Assembly (NCBI GenBank): GCA_048013815.1
Contig: CM106586.1
Span: forward strand, 496,001-560,000
Length of the DNA stretch: 64,000 bases
Direction of reading: 5' to 3'
Source of the DNA: Setoptus koraiensis
Taxonomy: Eukaryota > Arthropoda
A program made the translations under genes and the position numbers. A model generated the notes under the pieces. The model ran no database searches. It had not been told where the DNA came from and saw nothing but the letters and a program-made list of their open reading frames with translations. This document shows, in pieces, positions 49,707 through 59,751 of the stretch (its first letter is position 1; every line of letters starts with the position of its first letter).

Positions 49707-49800
49707 CAAGTTTTACTGATTATACCAGTATAAGAGCGCTTAATTTTTCCAGTGGATGATCGTAGTATTGAGAGAAAACGCACGCTGATGTATGCACAGC
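49707..49800 (+). mobile_element. H-family left end, fragment
   Basis: CAAGTTTTACTGATTATACC followed by AGAGCGCTTAATTTTTC matches the left termini at 52814, 54224 and 58120. The terminal hairpin is degenerate. No right end is found before the T element at 49870. Confidence 0.55.
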
Positions 49801-49869
49801 AATGTTTGAGCGTAGATGTGCCGATTTTTATAAGCTGTGAGTCTCATATATAAACAGGCGCACGGTTCG

Positions 49870-50669
49870 GGGTATTCTATGGAATAGCGCCACACTCCGA
49901 ATTGGATGAAACTTTACACATGGGTCCCGTAGAGCCCCCTGAGAATTCTTTGAGTGGTCCGGACGTGCGGAAACTCCCGGTTCCGGTTTTACATAAACGT
50001 GCAGATACAGCCTTGAAACTTGATATGCAGCCTTATTTGACTGCGTTGAGCACGATGAAGTCATTTTGATATCTGTTGGACTTCCGGTTTCTGAGATAAT
50101 GAGCGATAGTAATGAAATTCGACAGTAGACAGTCTGTTGCACAACCTACTTTCGTGTATGGATTGCAGTCATGTGAGCGGAGGGTAGAGGGCGCAGCCCG
50201 ATACCCGAAGCGCTCATCAACCCTACCCGAAGGGTTCCCGTCGCACGGAGTCGTCGCGGTAGCGACGACGGAGATGTGACGGCCTCCAGAATACGAGGCC
50301 GCAGGCCGAGTTCTCAGAACAATCGCAGGCTTTTGTTCGAGTGAAGCGAAGCTCAAATCTGAAAAAAGTTTGTTGATGGAACGCTCTTGCTTAATTTTCG
50401 AGTCACTTTTATCAACTCTGAAAGTAACCAGATCGGTTTGGAATAAGTTTGTCTACCCAAAAATATGAAAAAATACCCTACAAAATACCTCAGAAACCGC
50501 TAGCGGTCGTCGGGTACAGAGAAACGCCTCCCGTGCGGTACCTCGGTTATCTCGGGAACTAAGAATTTCCGCACTTCCGGAATACCCATTCCGGTATCAA
50601 AGTACAATATCCTACCCGAAAATACCCAAAAATACCCAAAAAACTGTGGCGCTATTCCATAGAATAACC
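49870..50669 (+). mobile_element. T-family non-autonomous TIR transposon T1 (800 bp)
   Basis: Terminal inverted repeats of about 25 bp (left GGGTATTCTATGGAATAGCG, right the near-exact reverse complement) are bounded by the 8-bp duplication ACGGTTCG at 49862-49869 and 50670-50677. No transposase frame is present. The 8-bp duplication fits hAT-, P- or Merlin-type transposition; the TIR start is not the hAT CAGGG. It holds the conserved hairpin core at 50153-50319. Confidence 0.85.
50153..50319. ncRNA. Conserved hairpin-rich core of the T family (copy in T1)
   Basis: A GC-rich block of about 165 bp, nearly identical in T1, T2 (opposite strand) and T3, while the rest of these elements is clearly more diverged. 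It contains at least four perfect stem-loops: GGGC/GCCC, AACCCT/AGGGTT, GTCGTCGC/GCGACGAC and CGGCCTC/GAGGCCG. Between copies the stems are unchanged and the differences fall in loops or linkers. An RNA or a transposase-binding scaffold is inferred; expression is unknown. Confidence 0.4.
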
Positions 50670-51173
50670 ACGGTTCGTTTTCTGTACCTTTTTTGAAAAG
50701 TAAAATAAAAGTTATAATAAAACTACAATAGGTTAACAGCCAAATTTGGTGGCAAGCCAAAATTTGTGCGCTGACGAGTCAAAAAACCAAGTACCCAAAA
50801 AGTTAAGAAAACGGCTTCCACAACCACCACAGTGAACAAGTTAACTGGTAATAAAAATTACACATCATGGAGGTTTGTGATGGAAAGTGTAATCGAAAGC
50901 AAAGAGCTCGAGAATGTTGTATATCAAGAAGTTCCAGAAGAAGACTACACAAAAATGAAGAAAAAGATGTTACAAGCCCGTGAGCTTATAACTACGGCAC
51001 TTGACCAACAAGTTATCGACCAGCTCTCAAACTGCAAGACAGCAAGTAGCATCTGGGCCAGACTAGAAAGTATATATCAACGTTAAAGTGAATGCAATCT
51101 CGAATCCCTTATTAATCAATTTTGGTCTATTAAAATGGAAGATAACTTCATGGCCCAGTATATAGGAAAAGTT

Positions 51174-52013
51174 GGTTTATCATATACAAGAGCGCCACAC
51201 TTTTTTCGGGTATTTTGGGTATTTTCGGGTAGGGTATTGTACCCTGATACCGCAATGGGTATTCCGGAAGTGCGGAAATTCCTCGTTCCCGAGATGACCG
51301 AGGTACCGCTCAGTGGGCGTTTCACGGTACCCGACAGCCGCTTGGGGATTTGCAGGTATTTTTTCGAGGTAATTTTTGGTACTTTGATGAGGTCGCATCA
51401 GATACAGCAAGGAATGGCAGAAATATGCCTCAGCTTCGCTCAGCTTGTGATGGGTCTGAGAACTCGGCCTGCGGCCTCGTAATTTGGAGGCCGTCACATC
51501 TCCGTCGTCGCTCCCGCGACGACTGCGTGCGACGGGAACCCTTCGGGTAGGGTTGATGAGCGCTTCGGGTATCGGGCTGCGCCCTCTACCCTCCGCTCAC
51601 GTGACTGCAATCCACACACCGACAGAAGAGATGATCAGATGATTGCGAACTGGGAGCATCCCATCGATTGCGCAGTTGTCAGATCTGACAGTTCATCAAT
51701 CAACGTAATTCCGACCAATTGCGCAAGTACAGCTTCTGACAGGGCTGCAGTTTTCTCGCTGCGAATGCCTTTTCAATTGACAATATTATGAGAACCAGAA
51801 GTTGTTCAGATCTGAAATTGGCGTCAGTATGTTGCATATGCTCTGATCAGGCTGTGTACCGAATTTCGAGTCTGTATCTCAAATTTTTTCTAAAACCGGA
51901 ACCGGAAGTTTCCGCACTTCCGGACTAGCGAAGTTAGTGTTCCGAGGCCCTGCGGGCCCCGTGTGTGAAGTTTCATTGAAATCGGAGTGTGGCGCTCTTG
52001 TATAGAATAACCC
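51174..52013 (-). mobile_element. T-family transposon T2 inserted in the copia fossil (840 bp)
   Basis: The left end contains TATACAAGAGCGCCACAC and the right end its perfect reverse complement; the outermost bases are slightly diverged (GGTTTATC against GGGTTATTC). The 8-bp target duplication GAAAAGTT lies at 51166-51173 and 52014-52021. Internal arms match T1 in the opposite orientation (the TTCCGGAAGTGCGGAAATTC-type block near 51260; the core at 51453-51618). No ORF of note. Confidence 0.88.
51453..51618. ncRNA. Conserved hairpin-rich core of the T family (copy in T2)
   Basis: Reverse-strand copy of the core at 50153-50319. The four stems are intact; loop changes include CAAATTAC for CAGAATAC in the GGCCTC hairpin and GGGA for GGTA in the GTCGTCGC hairpin. 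Confidence 0.4.
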
Positions 52014-52813
52014 GAAAAGTTGAAACCTTAGCAGGAAAAATAAGGAACGCAGGTGAAGAATTAAGCGACAGATCTGTGAAAGCAAAGATACTAGGTGGTT
52101 TAGCGAAGCCTTATCAAGAATTCAGCAGGGCCTGGGATGCCACAGCTGAATCCGACAAAACTGTTGAAAATCTAATAGACCGTCTAATGAGAGATGAGGA
52201 TGTCCAAATGAAAAACAATAATGTAACCGCTGCTCTCTACTCCAATGTAAGGAAGTATAGACCTAATAATACAAATGATAGAGAACAGTCAAATAATAAT
52301 GATTCAACAAACAGAGAACAATCAAACAACAGAGAGAATCCTAACTGCTATAACTGTGGTAAAAGGGGACACTTAGCACGAAAATATCGCTCTAGACCAC
52401 AGGGAAACTATCAACCTAGACCACAGGGAAACCATCAACCTTGACCACAGGGAAACTATCAACCAAGATCACAAGAACCAAGAAGTGGCCCAATCACTTT
52501 CATGGCGAACATAGGTGAGAGAGAGGGTAACAAGTGGTATGCCGATTCAGGGGCCTCAAATCATATGTGTGGCAATCAAACTCTATTCCGTCGATATACA
52601 CAATTCAGCGAACCTAGACATATAATAGTGGGCAACAATGGGCAAATTCAAGCCGAAGGTCAAGGAGATATCTTTTTCAACAGTATCATCGACGAACATA
52701 CCAGATATGAAGTATGCCTGAAAAATGTACTATATGTTCCTGGTATAGCCGAAAACTTAGTTTCAATTAGTGTAGCAACCAAGCGAAATATGTCAGCTAT
52801 TTTTAGCGAAGAA

Positions 52814-53290
52814 CAAGTAATACTGATCAAATCAGTATTTCGAGCGCTTAATTTTTTGTGTGGACAAGTATTGTTGAAGGATTCAAAGGAGTTTATGACA
52901 ACCTGTTAACGCTCGCATTCGATAAATTGATGTGAGTGTGGTAGCTGAGAATACAAGAGATCTCAGCTATACAACTATATAACGCCTTTCGTCGCAGACT
53001 AGACTAATTTAACGCATGATTACAAGGATATGTTCGCTCCCTAGCTATCATACAGTATGACTGAGTTATGTGCCTTTGACAGTATAAAGTGCGCGTGTGA
53101 TAGCTGAGAAACTGTGCATCCTCAGCTATCACTTTACATGACTTAGTTATGTGCCTTTGACTGTACTAATTGTGTGTGTCATAGCTGAGAAATTATGCAT
53201 CCTCAGCTATGACGCTGTTCATTCAAGTTATGTGCCTTTGACTGTACTAATTGTGTGTGTCATAGCTGAGAAATTGTGCCCATAATTATT
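52814..53290 (+). mobile_element. H-family element, left portion (H2)
   Basis: The left terminus CAAGT is followed by a perfect 9-bp hairpin (arms AATACTGAT/ATCAGTATT, loop CAA, 52819-52839) and AGCGCTTAATTTTTT. A second hairpin (TAGCTGAGA/TCTCAGCTA, about 52952-52979) follows, then an 81-bp tandem array. No matching right end is seen before the next left end at 54224, so it is incomplete or its right end is degenerate. Confidence 0.65.
53040..53280. repeat. 81-bp tandem repeat, three copies
   Basis: TTATGTGCCTTTGAC recurs at 53066, 53147 and 53228. Each unit contains an inverted pair CATAGCTGAG/CTCAGCTATG, so every unit can form a hairpin. It belongs to element H2. Confidence 0.85.
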
Positions 53291-53392
53291 GAGGCCCGAG
53301 CGGCACAACAATTACAAGCACCAACGTTGCCACGTTACCACAACGCACACAACACCACCAGAAGACCCAAATAGACCCCAATATCAACAGGT

Positions 53393-53615
53393 CGGCCGGA
53401 GGCCCTATCAACCAACACACCCGCGGACACGCCCACTTCCAACCAGAAAGCTAAAAAGCGGCCGGAGGCCCTGCCCGAACATCATCCCACGGACACGCCC
53501 ACTTTTAATATAAAATCGAAAAGGCGGCCGGAGGCTCTGCCCGAATATCATCCCACGGACACGCCCACTTTTAATACAAAATCGAAAAGGCGGCCGGAGG
53601 CTCTGCCCAAAAATA
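53393..53615. repeat. 66-bp tandem repeat, about 3.4 copies
   Basis: CGGCCGGAGG recurs at 53393, 53459, 53525 and 53591, a strict 66-bp period equal to 22 codons. One plus-strand frame stays open through the units (RRPEALPEYHPTDTPTFN-type repeats) until a stop after PKNSKK. It may be the tail of a disordered protein from an element, or simply a minisatellite. Confidence 0.85.
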
Positions 53616-53631
53616 GCAAAAAGTAAGCGCA

Positions 53632-53868
53632 AATACACACATACACTTTGCACACACACACTTTGCACACATACACCGCACACATACACCGCACACATAC
53701 ACCGCACACATACACTTTACACACATACACTCTGCACACAAGCACCACACACAAGCACCGCACACAAGCACAGCACGCACAGCACGCATAGCACGCACAG
53801 CACGCACAGCACGCACAGAACGCGCAACACGCACAGCACACTCATTGCGCACAGCACGCACACCCCTC
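53632..53868. repeat. CA-rich minisatellite
   Basis: Mixed ACACATACACCGCAC and GCACAGCACGCACAG units. It opens Cys/Val/Ala-rich frames on the minus strand that I reject as genes. Confidence 0.9.
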
Positions 53869-54223
53869 TATCTATATACCCCTTCAAATACCTCTCGAGG
53901 TACCAATAAGTTAGCAAATCAACAGAACTGTGGGTAGTACGGTAACTGTTCAACGCGATCTAGCTTGGTTCAGCAACAATATAACGAAGCACCCTGTAGA
54001 AGCAAGCGAGGCCAAGGAGAGTCCGCGGTCGTCGCTCTACAGGCTCTGTTGTCCGCATACTGCTACTGAACAAGCGAAACATTACCCCTACCCCGGTAGA
54101 GTCTGAAATAGTTACTAATTGCGTCCCTAACCTTGCCTCCCTTTCACCACCCTAACTTACAGTGGATACTAATACCCCCACTACTACCAACACTACCTCC
54201 AATACTATCAAACCCTCACGAAA
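53869..54223. other. Unassigned sequence between repeats
   Basis: About 355 bp with no recognised family. The last 60 bases read as a Thr/Asn/Pro-rich open frame on the plus strand up to the H3 left end. It may be remnant element sequence. Confidence 0.4.
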
Positions 54224-57200
54224 CAAGTGATCCTGATTCAATCAGTATCTCGAGCGCTTAATTTTTTGGATAGACGAGTATCGTTGGAATATGGATGCGA
54301 GTATGTGACAACATGTCGGAGATAATCATCTATGCCTGTCGATCAGAGTAGCCGAAAAGATGACAGAATGAATACAAGTTCTCCCAATTTCTATCGCAGC
54401 ATGATACACATGTCGATTGCTTGCGTATGGAATTTAGTAAGATTCTAATAGTCAGTTTCGCCGCAATGAGTAATTAAGTTAGACACACCAATTAGTCAAT
54501 GGCGCACACTTTGTTATAGTGCATCAGTTTTGAATCTCGAAGTTCGAAATGTGACCATCGAACTTCGAATCGTCACCAGCGAACTTCGAATTGTGACCAT
54601 CGAACTCTGTACGAGCACCTGGAACTCGTATCGGAAATTCGAATTTTCAATTTCGAATTTCGAAGTTCGAAATGTGACCATCGAACTTCGAATTGTCACC
54701 AGCGAACTTCGAATTGTCACCAGCGAACTTCGAATTGTGACCATCGAAGTCTGTACAAGCACTTGGAACTCCAAATTTCTATCGCAGCATGATACACATG
54801 TCGATTGCTTGCGTATGGGATTAAGTAAGATTCTAATAGTCAGTTTCGCCGCAATGAGTGATCAAGTTAGACACACCAATTAGTCAATGGCGCACACTTA
54901 GTTATTGTGCATCAATTTCGAATATCGAAGTTCGAATTGTGACCATCGAACTCTGTACGATCACCTGAAACTCGTATCGAAAATTCGAATTTTCAATTTC
55001 GAATTTCGAAGTTCGACGTTCGAAATGTGACCATCGAACCTCGGATAACGAACACTGACCATCAAACATCGACAGAGCAGATTAAACTATCATTAGAAAT
55101 TCGAATTTTCAATTTTGAACTTCGAAGTTCGAAGTGTGACCATCGAATTGTGACCACCAAACTCTGACCATCGAACATCGAACGAGCAGACGAAACTATC
55201 ATCAGGAATTCGAATTTTCAATTTTCGAATTTCGAAGTTCGAAGTTCGAAGTGTGACCATCGAATTGTGACCACCAAACTCTGACCATCGAACATCGAAC
55301 GAGCAGACGAAACTATCATCAGGAATTCGAATTTTCAATTTTCGAATTTCGAAGTTCGAAGTTCGAATTGTGACCATCGAATTGTGACCATCGAACTGAG
55401 AACTGTGACCATCGAACATCGAACGAGCATATGAAACTATCATTGGGAATTCGAATTTTCAATTTTCGAATTTCGAATTTCGAATTTCGAAGTTCGAATT
55501 GTGACCATCGAATTCTGACCATCGAACTGAGAACTGTGACCATCGAACATCGAACGAGCATATGAAACTATCATTGGGAATTCAAATTTTCAATTTTCGA
55601 ATTTCGAATTTCGAAGTTCGAATTGTGACCATCGAATTGTGACCATCGAACTGAGAACTGTGACCATCGAACATCGAACGAGCATATGAAACTATCATTG
55701 GGAATTCAAATTTTCAATTTTCGAATTTCGAATTTCGAAGTTCGAATTGTGACCATCGAATTGTGACCATCGAACTGAGAACTGTGACCATCGAACATCG
55801 AACGAGCAGATGAAACTATCATTAGGAATTCGAATTTTCAATTTTCGAATTTCGAAGTTCGAAGTTCGAATTCTGACCATCGAATTCTGACCATCGAACT
55901 GAGAACTGTGACCATCGAACATCGAACGAGCAGATGAAACTCTCATCAGGAATTCGAATTTTCAATTTCGAATTTCGAAGATCGAATTGTGACCATCGAA
56001 TCGTGACCACCGAACTCTGACCATCGAACTGAGAACTGTGACCATCGAACATCGAACGAGCATATGAAACTATCATTGGGAATTCAAATTTTCAATTTTC
56101 GAATTTCGAAGTTCGAGTTGTGACCATCGAATTCTGACCATCGAACTGAGAACTGTGACCATCGAACATCGAACCAGCAGACGAAACTATCATTAGGAAT
56201 TCGAATTTTCAATTTTCGAAGTTCGAAGTTCGAATTGTGACCATCGAATTGTGACCATCGAACATCGAACTCTGACCATCGAACATTGAACGAGCAGCTG
56301 AGACTCTCATCAGGAATTCGAATTTTCAATTTTCGAATTTCGAAATTCGAATTTCGAATTTCAAAGTTCGAATTGTGACCATCGAACTCTGACCATCGAA
56401 CTGAGAACTGTGACCATCGAACATCGAACGAGCAGACGAAACTATCATTAGGAATTCGAATTTTCAATTTTCGAATTTCGAATTTCGAAGTTCGAATTGT
56501 GACCATCGAATTCTGACCATCGAACTGAGAACTGTGACCATCGAACATCGAACGAGCAGATGAAACTATCATTGGGAATTCAAATTTTCAATTTTCGAAT
56601 TTCGAAATTCGAAATTCGAAGTTCGAATTGTGACCATCGAACATCGAACTCTGACCATCGAACTCTGTACAAGCACCTGAAACTATCATTGGGAATTCGA
56701 ATTTTCAATTTTCGAATTTCGAAGTTCGAAGTTCGAATTGTGACCATCGAATTGTGACCATCGAACTGAGAACTGTGACCATCGAACATCGAACGAGCAG
56801 ATGAAACTATCATTGGGAATTCGAATTTTCAATTTTCGAATTTCGAATTTCGAAGTTCGAATTGTGACCATCGAATTCTGACCATCGAACTGAGAACTGT
56901 GACCATCGAACATCGAACGAGCATATGAAACTATCATTGGGAATTTAAATTTTCAATTTTCGAATTTCGAACTTCGAAGTTCGAATTGTGACCATCGAAT
57001 TCTGACCATCGAACTGAGAACTGTGACCATCGAACATCGAACGAGCATATGAAACTATCATTGGGAATTCAAATTTTCAATTTTCGAATTTCGAATTTTG
57101 AAGTTCGAAGTTCGAATTGTGACCATCGAACATCGAACTCTGACCATTGAACATCGAATATCGAACGAACGGCTGTAACTCTTATCAGAAATCTGAATTT

Positions 57201-57558
57201 TCAATTTCGAAGTTCGAATTGCGACCATCGAATTGTGACCACCGAACTCTGACCATCGAACGAGCAGATGAAATTCTTATAAGAAATTCGAATTTCCAAT
57301 TTTGAAGTTCGATTTGTCACCACCGAACTCCGCACAAATGTGACCTAGTCAAATCTCCATAGGATTGCATACAAAATATTTTCGAGTGAAGCGATAATAG
57401 ACCAAGTCGAATCTACATAGGAATACATGTGTTATGTCTAGCAGGATTCTCACAGATTTGACTAAGTCAAACCTCCATAGGATTACATAGTCACGTGAAT
57501 AAACGTAGTCATAATCACCACCCCAATAGCAGCTTAATTAAAATTAAGCGCTAAAAAC
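54224..57558 (+). mobile_element. H-family element H3, both ends present (about 3.3 kb)
   Basis: The left end CAAGTGATCCTGATTCAATC with GAGCGCTTAATTTTTTG matches other H copies; the right end AGCTTAATTAAAATTAAGCG then CTAAAAAC matches the right end at 63149-63180. Inside are a repeated module of about 135 bp (54395-54530 and 54773-54905) and a 2.8-kb satellite. No ORF encodes a transposase or helicase. Hairpin ends, subterminal AGCGCTTAATTTT repeats in inverse orientation, internal satellites and no clear target duplication resemble Helitron/Helentron-type non-autonomous elements (DINE/HINE); this assignment is inferred. Confidence 0.6.
54530..57330. repeat. Complex satellite, about 118-131 bp higher-order unit, more than 20 copies
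   Basis: Built from two sub-repeats: GTGACCATCGAAC(T/A) of 12-15 bp and TTCGAA-rich blocks (TTCGAATTTCGAAGTTCGAA). Each higher-order unit ends near GAACGAGCAGATGAAACTAT. Units vary by insertion or loss of sub-repeats. Long minus-strand frames (up to 162 codons, FDGHNSMVTIRTS-type) follow from stop-free units and are not genes. Confidence 0.93.
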
Positions 57559-58119
57559 AATCGCAGCAATTGGTCACAGCGCCACTTAAAGCGAGCTACT
57601 AACCAAGGCGAAACCACATACGCCTTATTCGCAACTTGGTTCAAGAAACTCGACAAGGTAGTAGCAAAACCTGTCCATAGTGAGGAAGCAAAAAAGAAGG
57701 CCGAAAAAATAAGAGATAGCCTGATACATAAAATAGTAAAGTTAGGACAAACCCAGCACGAAATATACCCTGCCCGAAACCTCACCCACGAGCAGAGGCT
57801 TAGGGATTTAATTTTATACAAGATCGGCCACAACGAGAAATTAGAGGATCAACTAGAGATCAAATTGGTGAAATAATTAATGGACCCTACGGAAGAGTAT
57901 GAGCTTCAGTACGAGTCCGAGAGTGAAAGCACTATTGTTTGTCCGCCCACACCAGATAGCTGCACCTCTGAAGCCGACTCAGTCGTCATTATCTACGAAT
58001 CATACTCCATTGATAGCGATTCAGATGATGAAACTATAATAACATCCGAAGGAGAAGAGGTGTTCCTCAAAGAAATTGACGATTACATAGCCGAGTTAGA
58101 CAGAATAAACGCACAAAAT
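57559..58119 (+). other. Coding-like stretch of unknown family between H3 and H4
   Basis: Two adjacent open frames. The first (57559-57876, no start seen) is Lys/Glu/Gln-rich and looks helical (YALFATWFKKLDKVV, AEKIRDSLIHKIVKLGQTQ). The second (57880-58119, starts MDPTEEYELQYESESES) is strongly acidic and Ser-rich and runs into the H4 left end. No domain is recognised. Position between element ends suggests remnants of a mobile element, but a host exon cannot be excluded. Confidence 0.4.
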
Positions 58120-58291
58120 CAAGTAATACTGATCAAATCAGTATTTAGAGCGCTTAATTTTTCATGTAGACGATTATCGTTGATAATTAGGAGGAGTTTA
58201 TGAAGACCTATTAGCGCTCGCAATCGATGAATTGATGCATACTTGGTAGCCAAGAGTACGAGAGATCTCAGCTATACCACTATGTGCTCGT

Positions 58292-58917
58292 GTGCGGTAT
58301 GCTATCCAAATTAATCGTTTGGTCGTTTCATACCATCTAAAGAGTATAACAAACTAGATCCAGGTTTCTCAAATTCTCACCATAGTTAGATGTACATGTC
58401 TGCTGCCTGCATGCTAAAATTGGTGCACTTCTATCGGTTAGTTTCGCCACAATTAATGATTTCAATACATACACCAAGACGCAATGGCGCACAACGTGTT
58501 AAAGCGCGCGCTTCATGTGCAGTGTGCTATACAAATTGATCGTTTGGTCGTTTCATACCATCTAAAGAGTATCACAAACTAGATCCAGGTTTCTCAAATT
58601 TTCACCATAGTTAGATGTACATGTCTGCTGCCTGCATGCAAGAATTGGTGCACTTCTATCGGTTAGTTTTGCCACAATTGATGATTTCAATACATACACC
58701 AAGAAGCAATGGCGTACTATGTGTTGAAGCGCGCGCTTCATGTGCGGTGTGCTATTCAAATTGATCGTTTGGTCGTTTCATACCATCTAAAGAGTATCAC
58801 AAACTAGATCCAGGTTTCTCAAATTTTCACCATAGTTAGATGTACATGTCTGCTGCCTGCATGCAAAAATTGGTGCACTTCTATCGGTTAGTTTTGTCTG
58901 TGCGGTTGCGTTCAGCG
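58292..58917. repeat. 225-bp tandem repeat, about 2.8 copies
   Basis: Units start near 58292, 58518 and 58742 (TGCnGTnTGCTATnCAAATT). The second half of each unit (ACATGTCTGCTGCCTGCATG ... CAATGGCG) is related to the module in H3 at 54395-54530 and to a partial copy at 59450-59560. Confidence 0.88.
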
Positions 58918-58976
58918 GACTCATTCTGTGCCACGTATGCGCAGCACCATGCATTATCGTATTCTTCTGCCATTCC

Positions 58977-59000
58977 AAACATCTGTGTCTGGATTGCAGT
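58977..59000. mobile_element. Short fragment of the T-family core
   Basis: TGGATTGCAGTCATGTGAGC followed by G is identical to the start of the T core, but the following sequence is unrelated. Confidence 0.5.
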
Positions 59001-59076
59001 CATGTGAGCGAATTATCATGTCAACTGCCTGCGTGCCGAAATTACGTGCCACTAACAACTAAACAAAAAAAATAAA

Positions 59077-59217
59077 ATGGAGCAACTAAACCAACCAATT
59101 AAAATGGAGCAACTTAAAAGAACTATCCCTCCACCGCCTGGCGATCCACAACGGATGTCAAAGACGTTGACAGTAGAAGTCGCCATCGAGTATATTAGAT
59201 TTTTAGAGCCACACTGA
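59077..59217 (+). pseudogene. Short ORF resembling bHLH loop and helix 2 (possible gene fragment)
   Basis: 46 codons ending at TGA. The second half reads LKRTIPPPPGDPQRMSK, then TLTVEVAIEYIRFLEPH. The pattern IP...RMSK..TL..A.EYIRFL resembles the loop and helix 2 of achaete-scute-type bHLH proteins (RMSKVETLR.AVEYIR.L). The basic region and helix 1 are missing. It lies inside H4, so a captured host fragment is possible. The match is short and may be coincidence. Confidence 0.3.
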
Positions 59218-59751
59218 TATTCGCCGGGACTATACCAGAGACCCATCACTTCAAACAGATGAAAATAATATCGCCTAGCGGCTTCAGGAGACTAACAATG
59301 AAAGTTTGCGCAGATAATGGTAGTACGTGATAATTGTAATTTAGTTGTTGAATTGAATTGTCTTGGTGAATTATGAAGCATTTTAACTAATACAAATATG
59401 TACTCAAAATCATTTTCTTCATTCATTCTGTCTTCATATTTTTCTTGATTATCATGTCGACTGCGTGCGTGCCGAAATTGGTGCAGTTCTAGCGGTCAAT
59501 ATTGCCACAATAAATAATTTCGCAAGACACAACAAGTCGGCAATGGCGCACAATGTGTGATAACCCGTGACCTGTGTGCCATCTCCATAGAGATAACATG
59601 TGTAATGTTTAGATACTTTAACACGGAAATTTGGAGATTCAAATCTCCATAGACTTAACATGTGTAATGTTTAGATACTTCAACACGGGATTTGAGAGAC
59701 TCGAATCCCCATTGAGTTAACATGTGTAATGTTTAGATACTTTAACACAGG

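Larger units (their letters stand above)
50700..52813 (+). mobile_element. Ty1/copia-type retrotransposon fossil (gag and protease start)
   Basis: Recognisable parts, in order: a copia-type gag N-terminal region from about 50832 (NYTSWRFVME, TASSIWARLESIYQ), a gag middle part after 52014 with one CCHC zinc knuckle (CYNCGKRGHLARK), and the start of an aspartic protease with WYADSGASNHMC and NVLYVPGIAENLVS. Integrase, reverse transcriptase and RNase H are not seen and no LTR pair was recognised, so the left boundary is uncertain. It is clearly broken and incomplete. Element T2 (51174-52013) is inserted in gag, and an H-family element starts within the protease region at 52814. Age is unknown, but it is older than both insertions. 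Confidence 0.85.

Noticed and set aside
53408-53953. Cys/Val/Ala-rich minus-strand frames
   Set aside because: Translations of the CA-rich minisatellite and the 66-bp repeat.
55093-56937. Minus-strand frames up to 162 codons with FDGHNSMVTIRTS-type repeats
   Set aside because: They arise because the satellite unit lacks stops in those phases; the frames shift with unit length changes, and there is no start context or domain.
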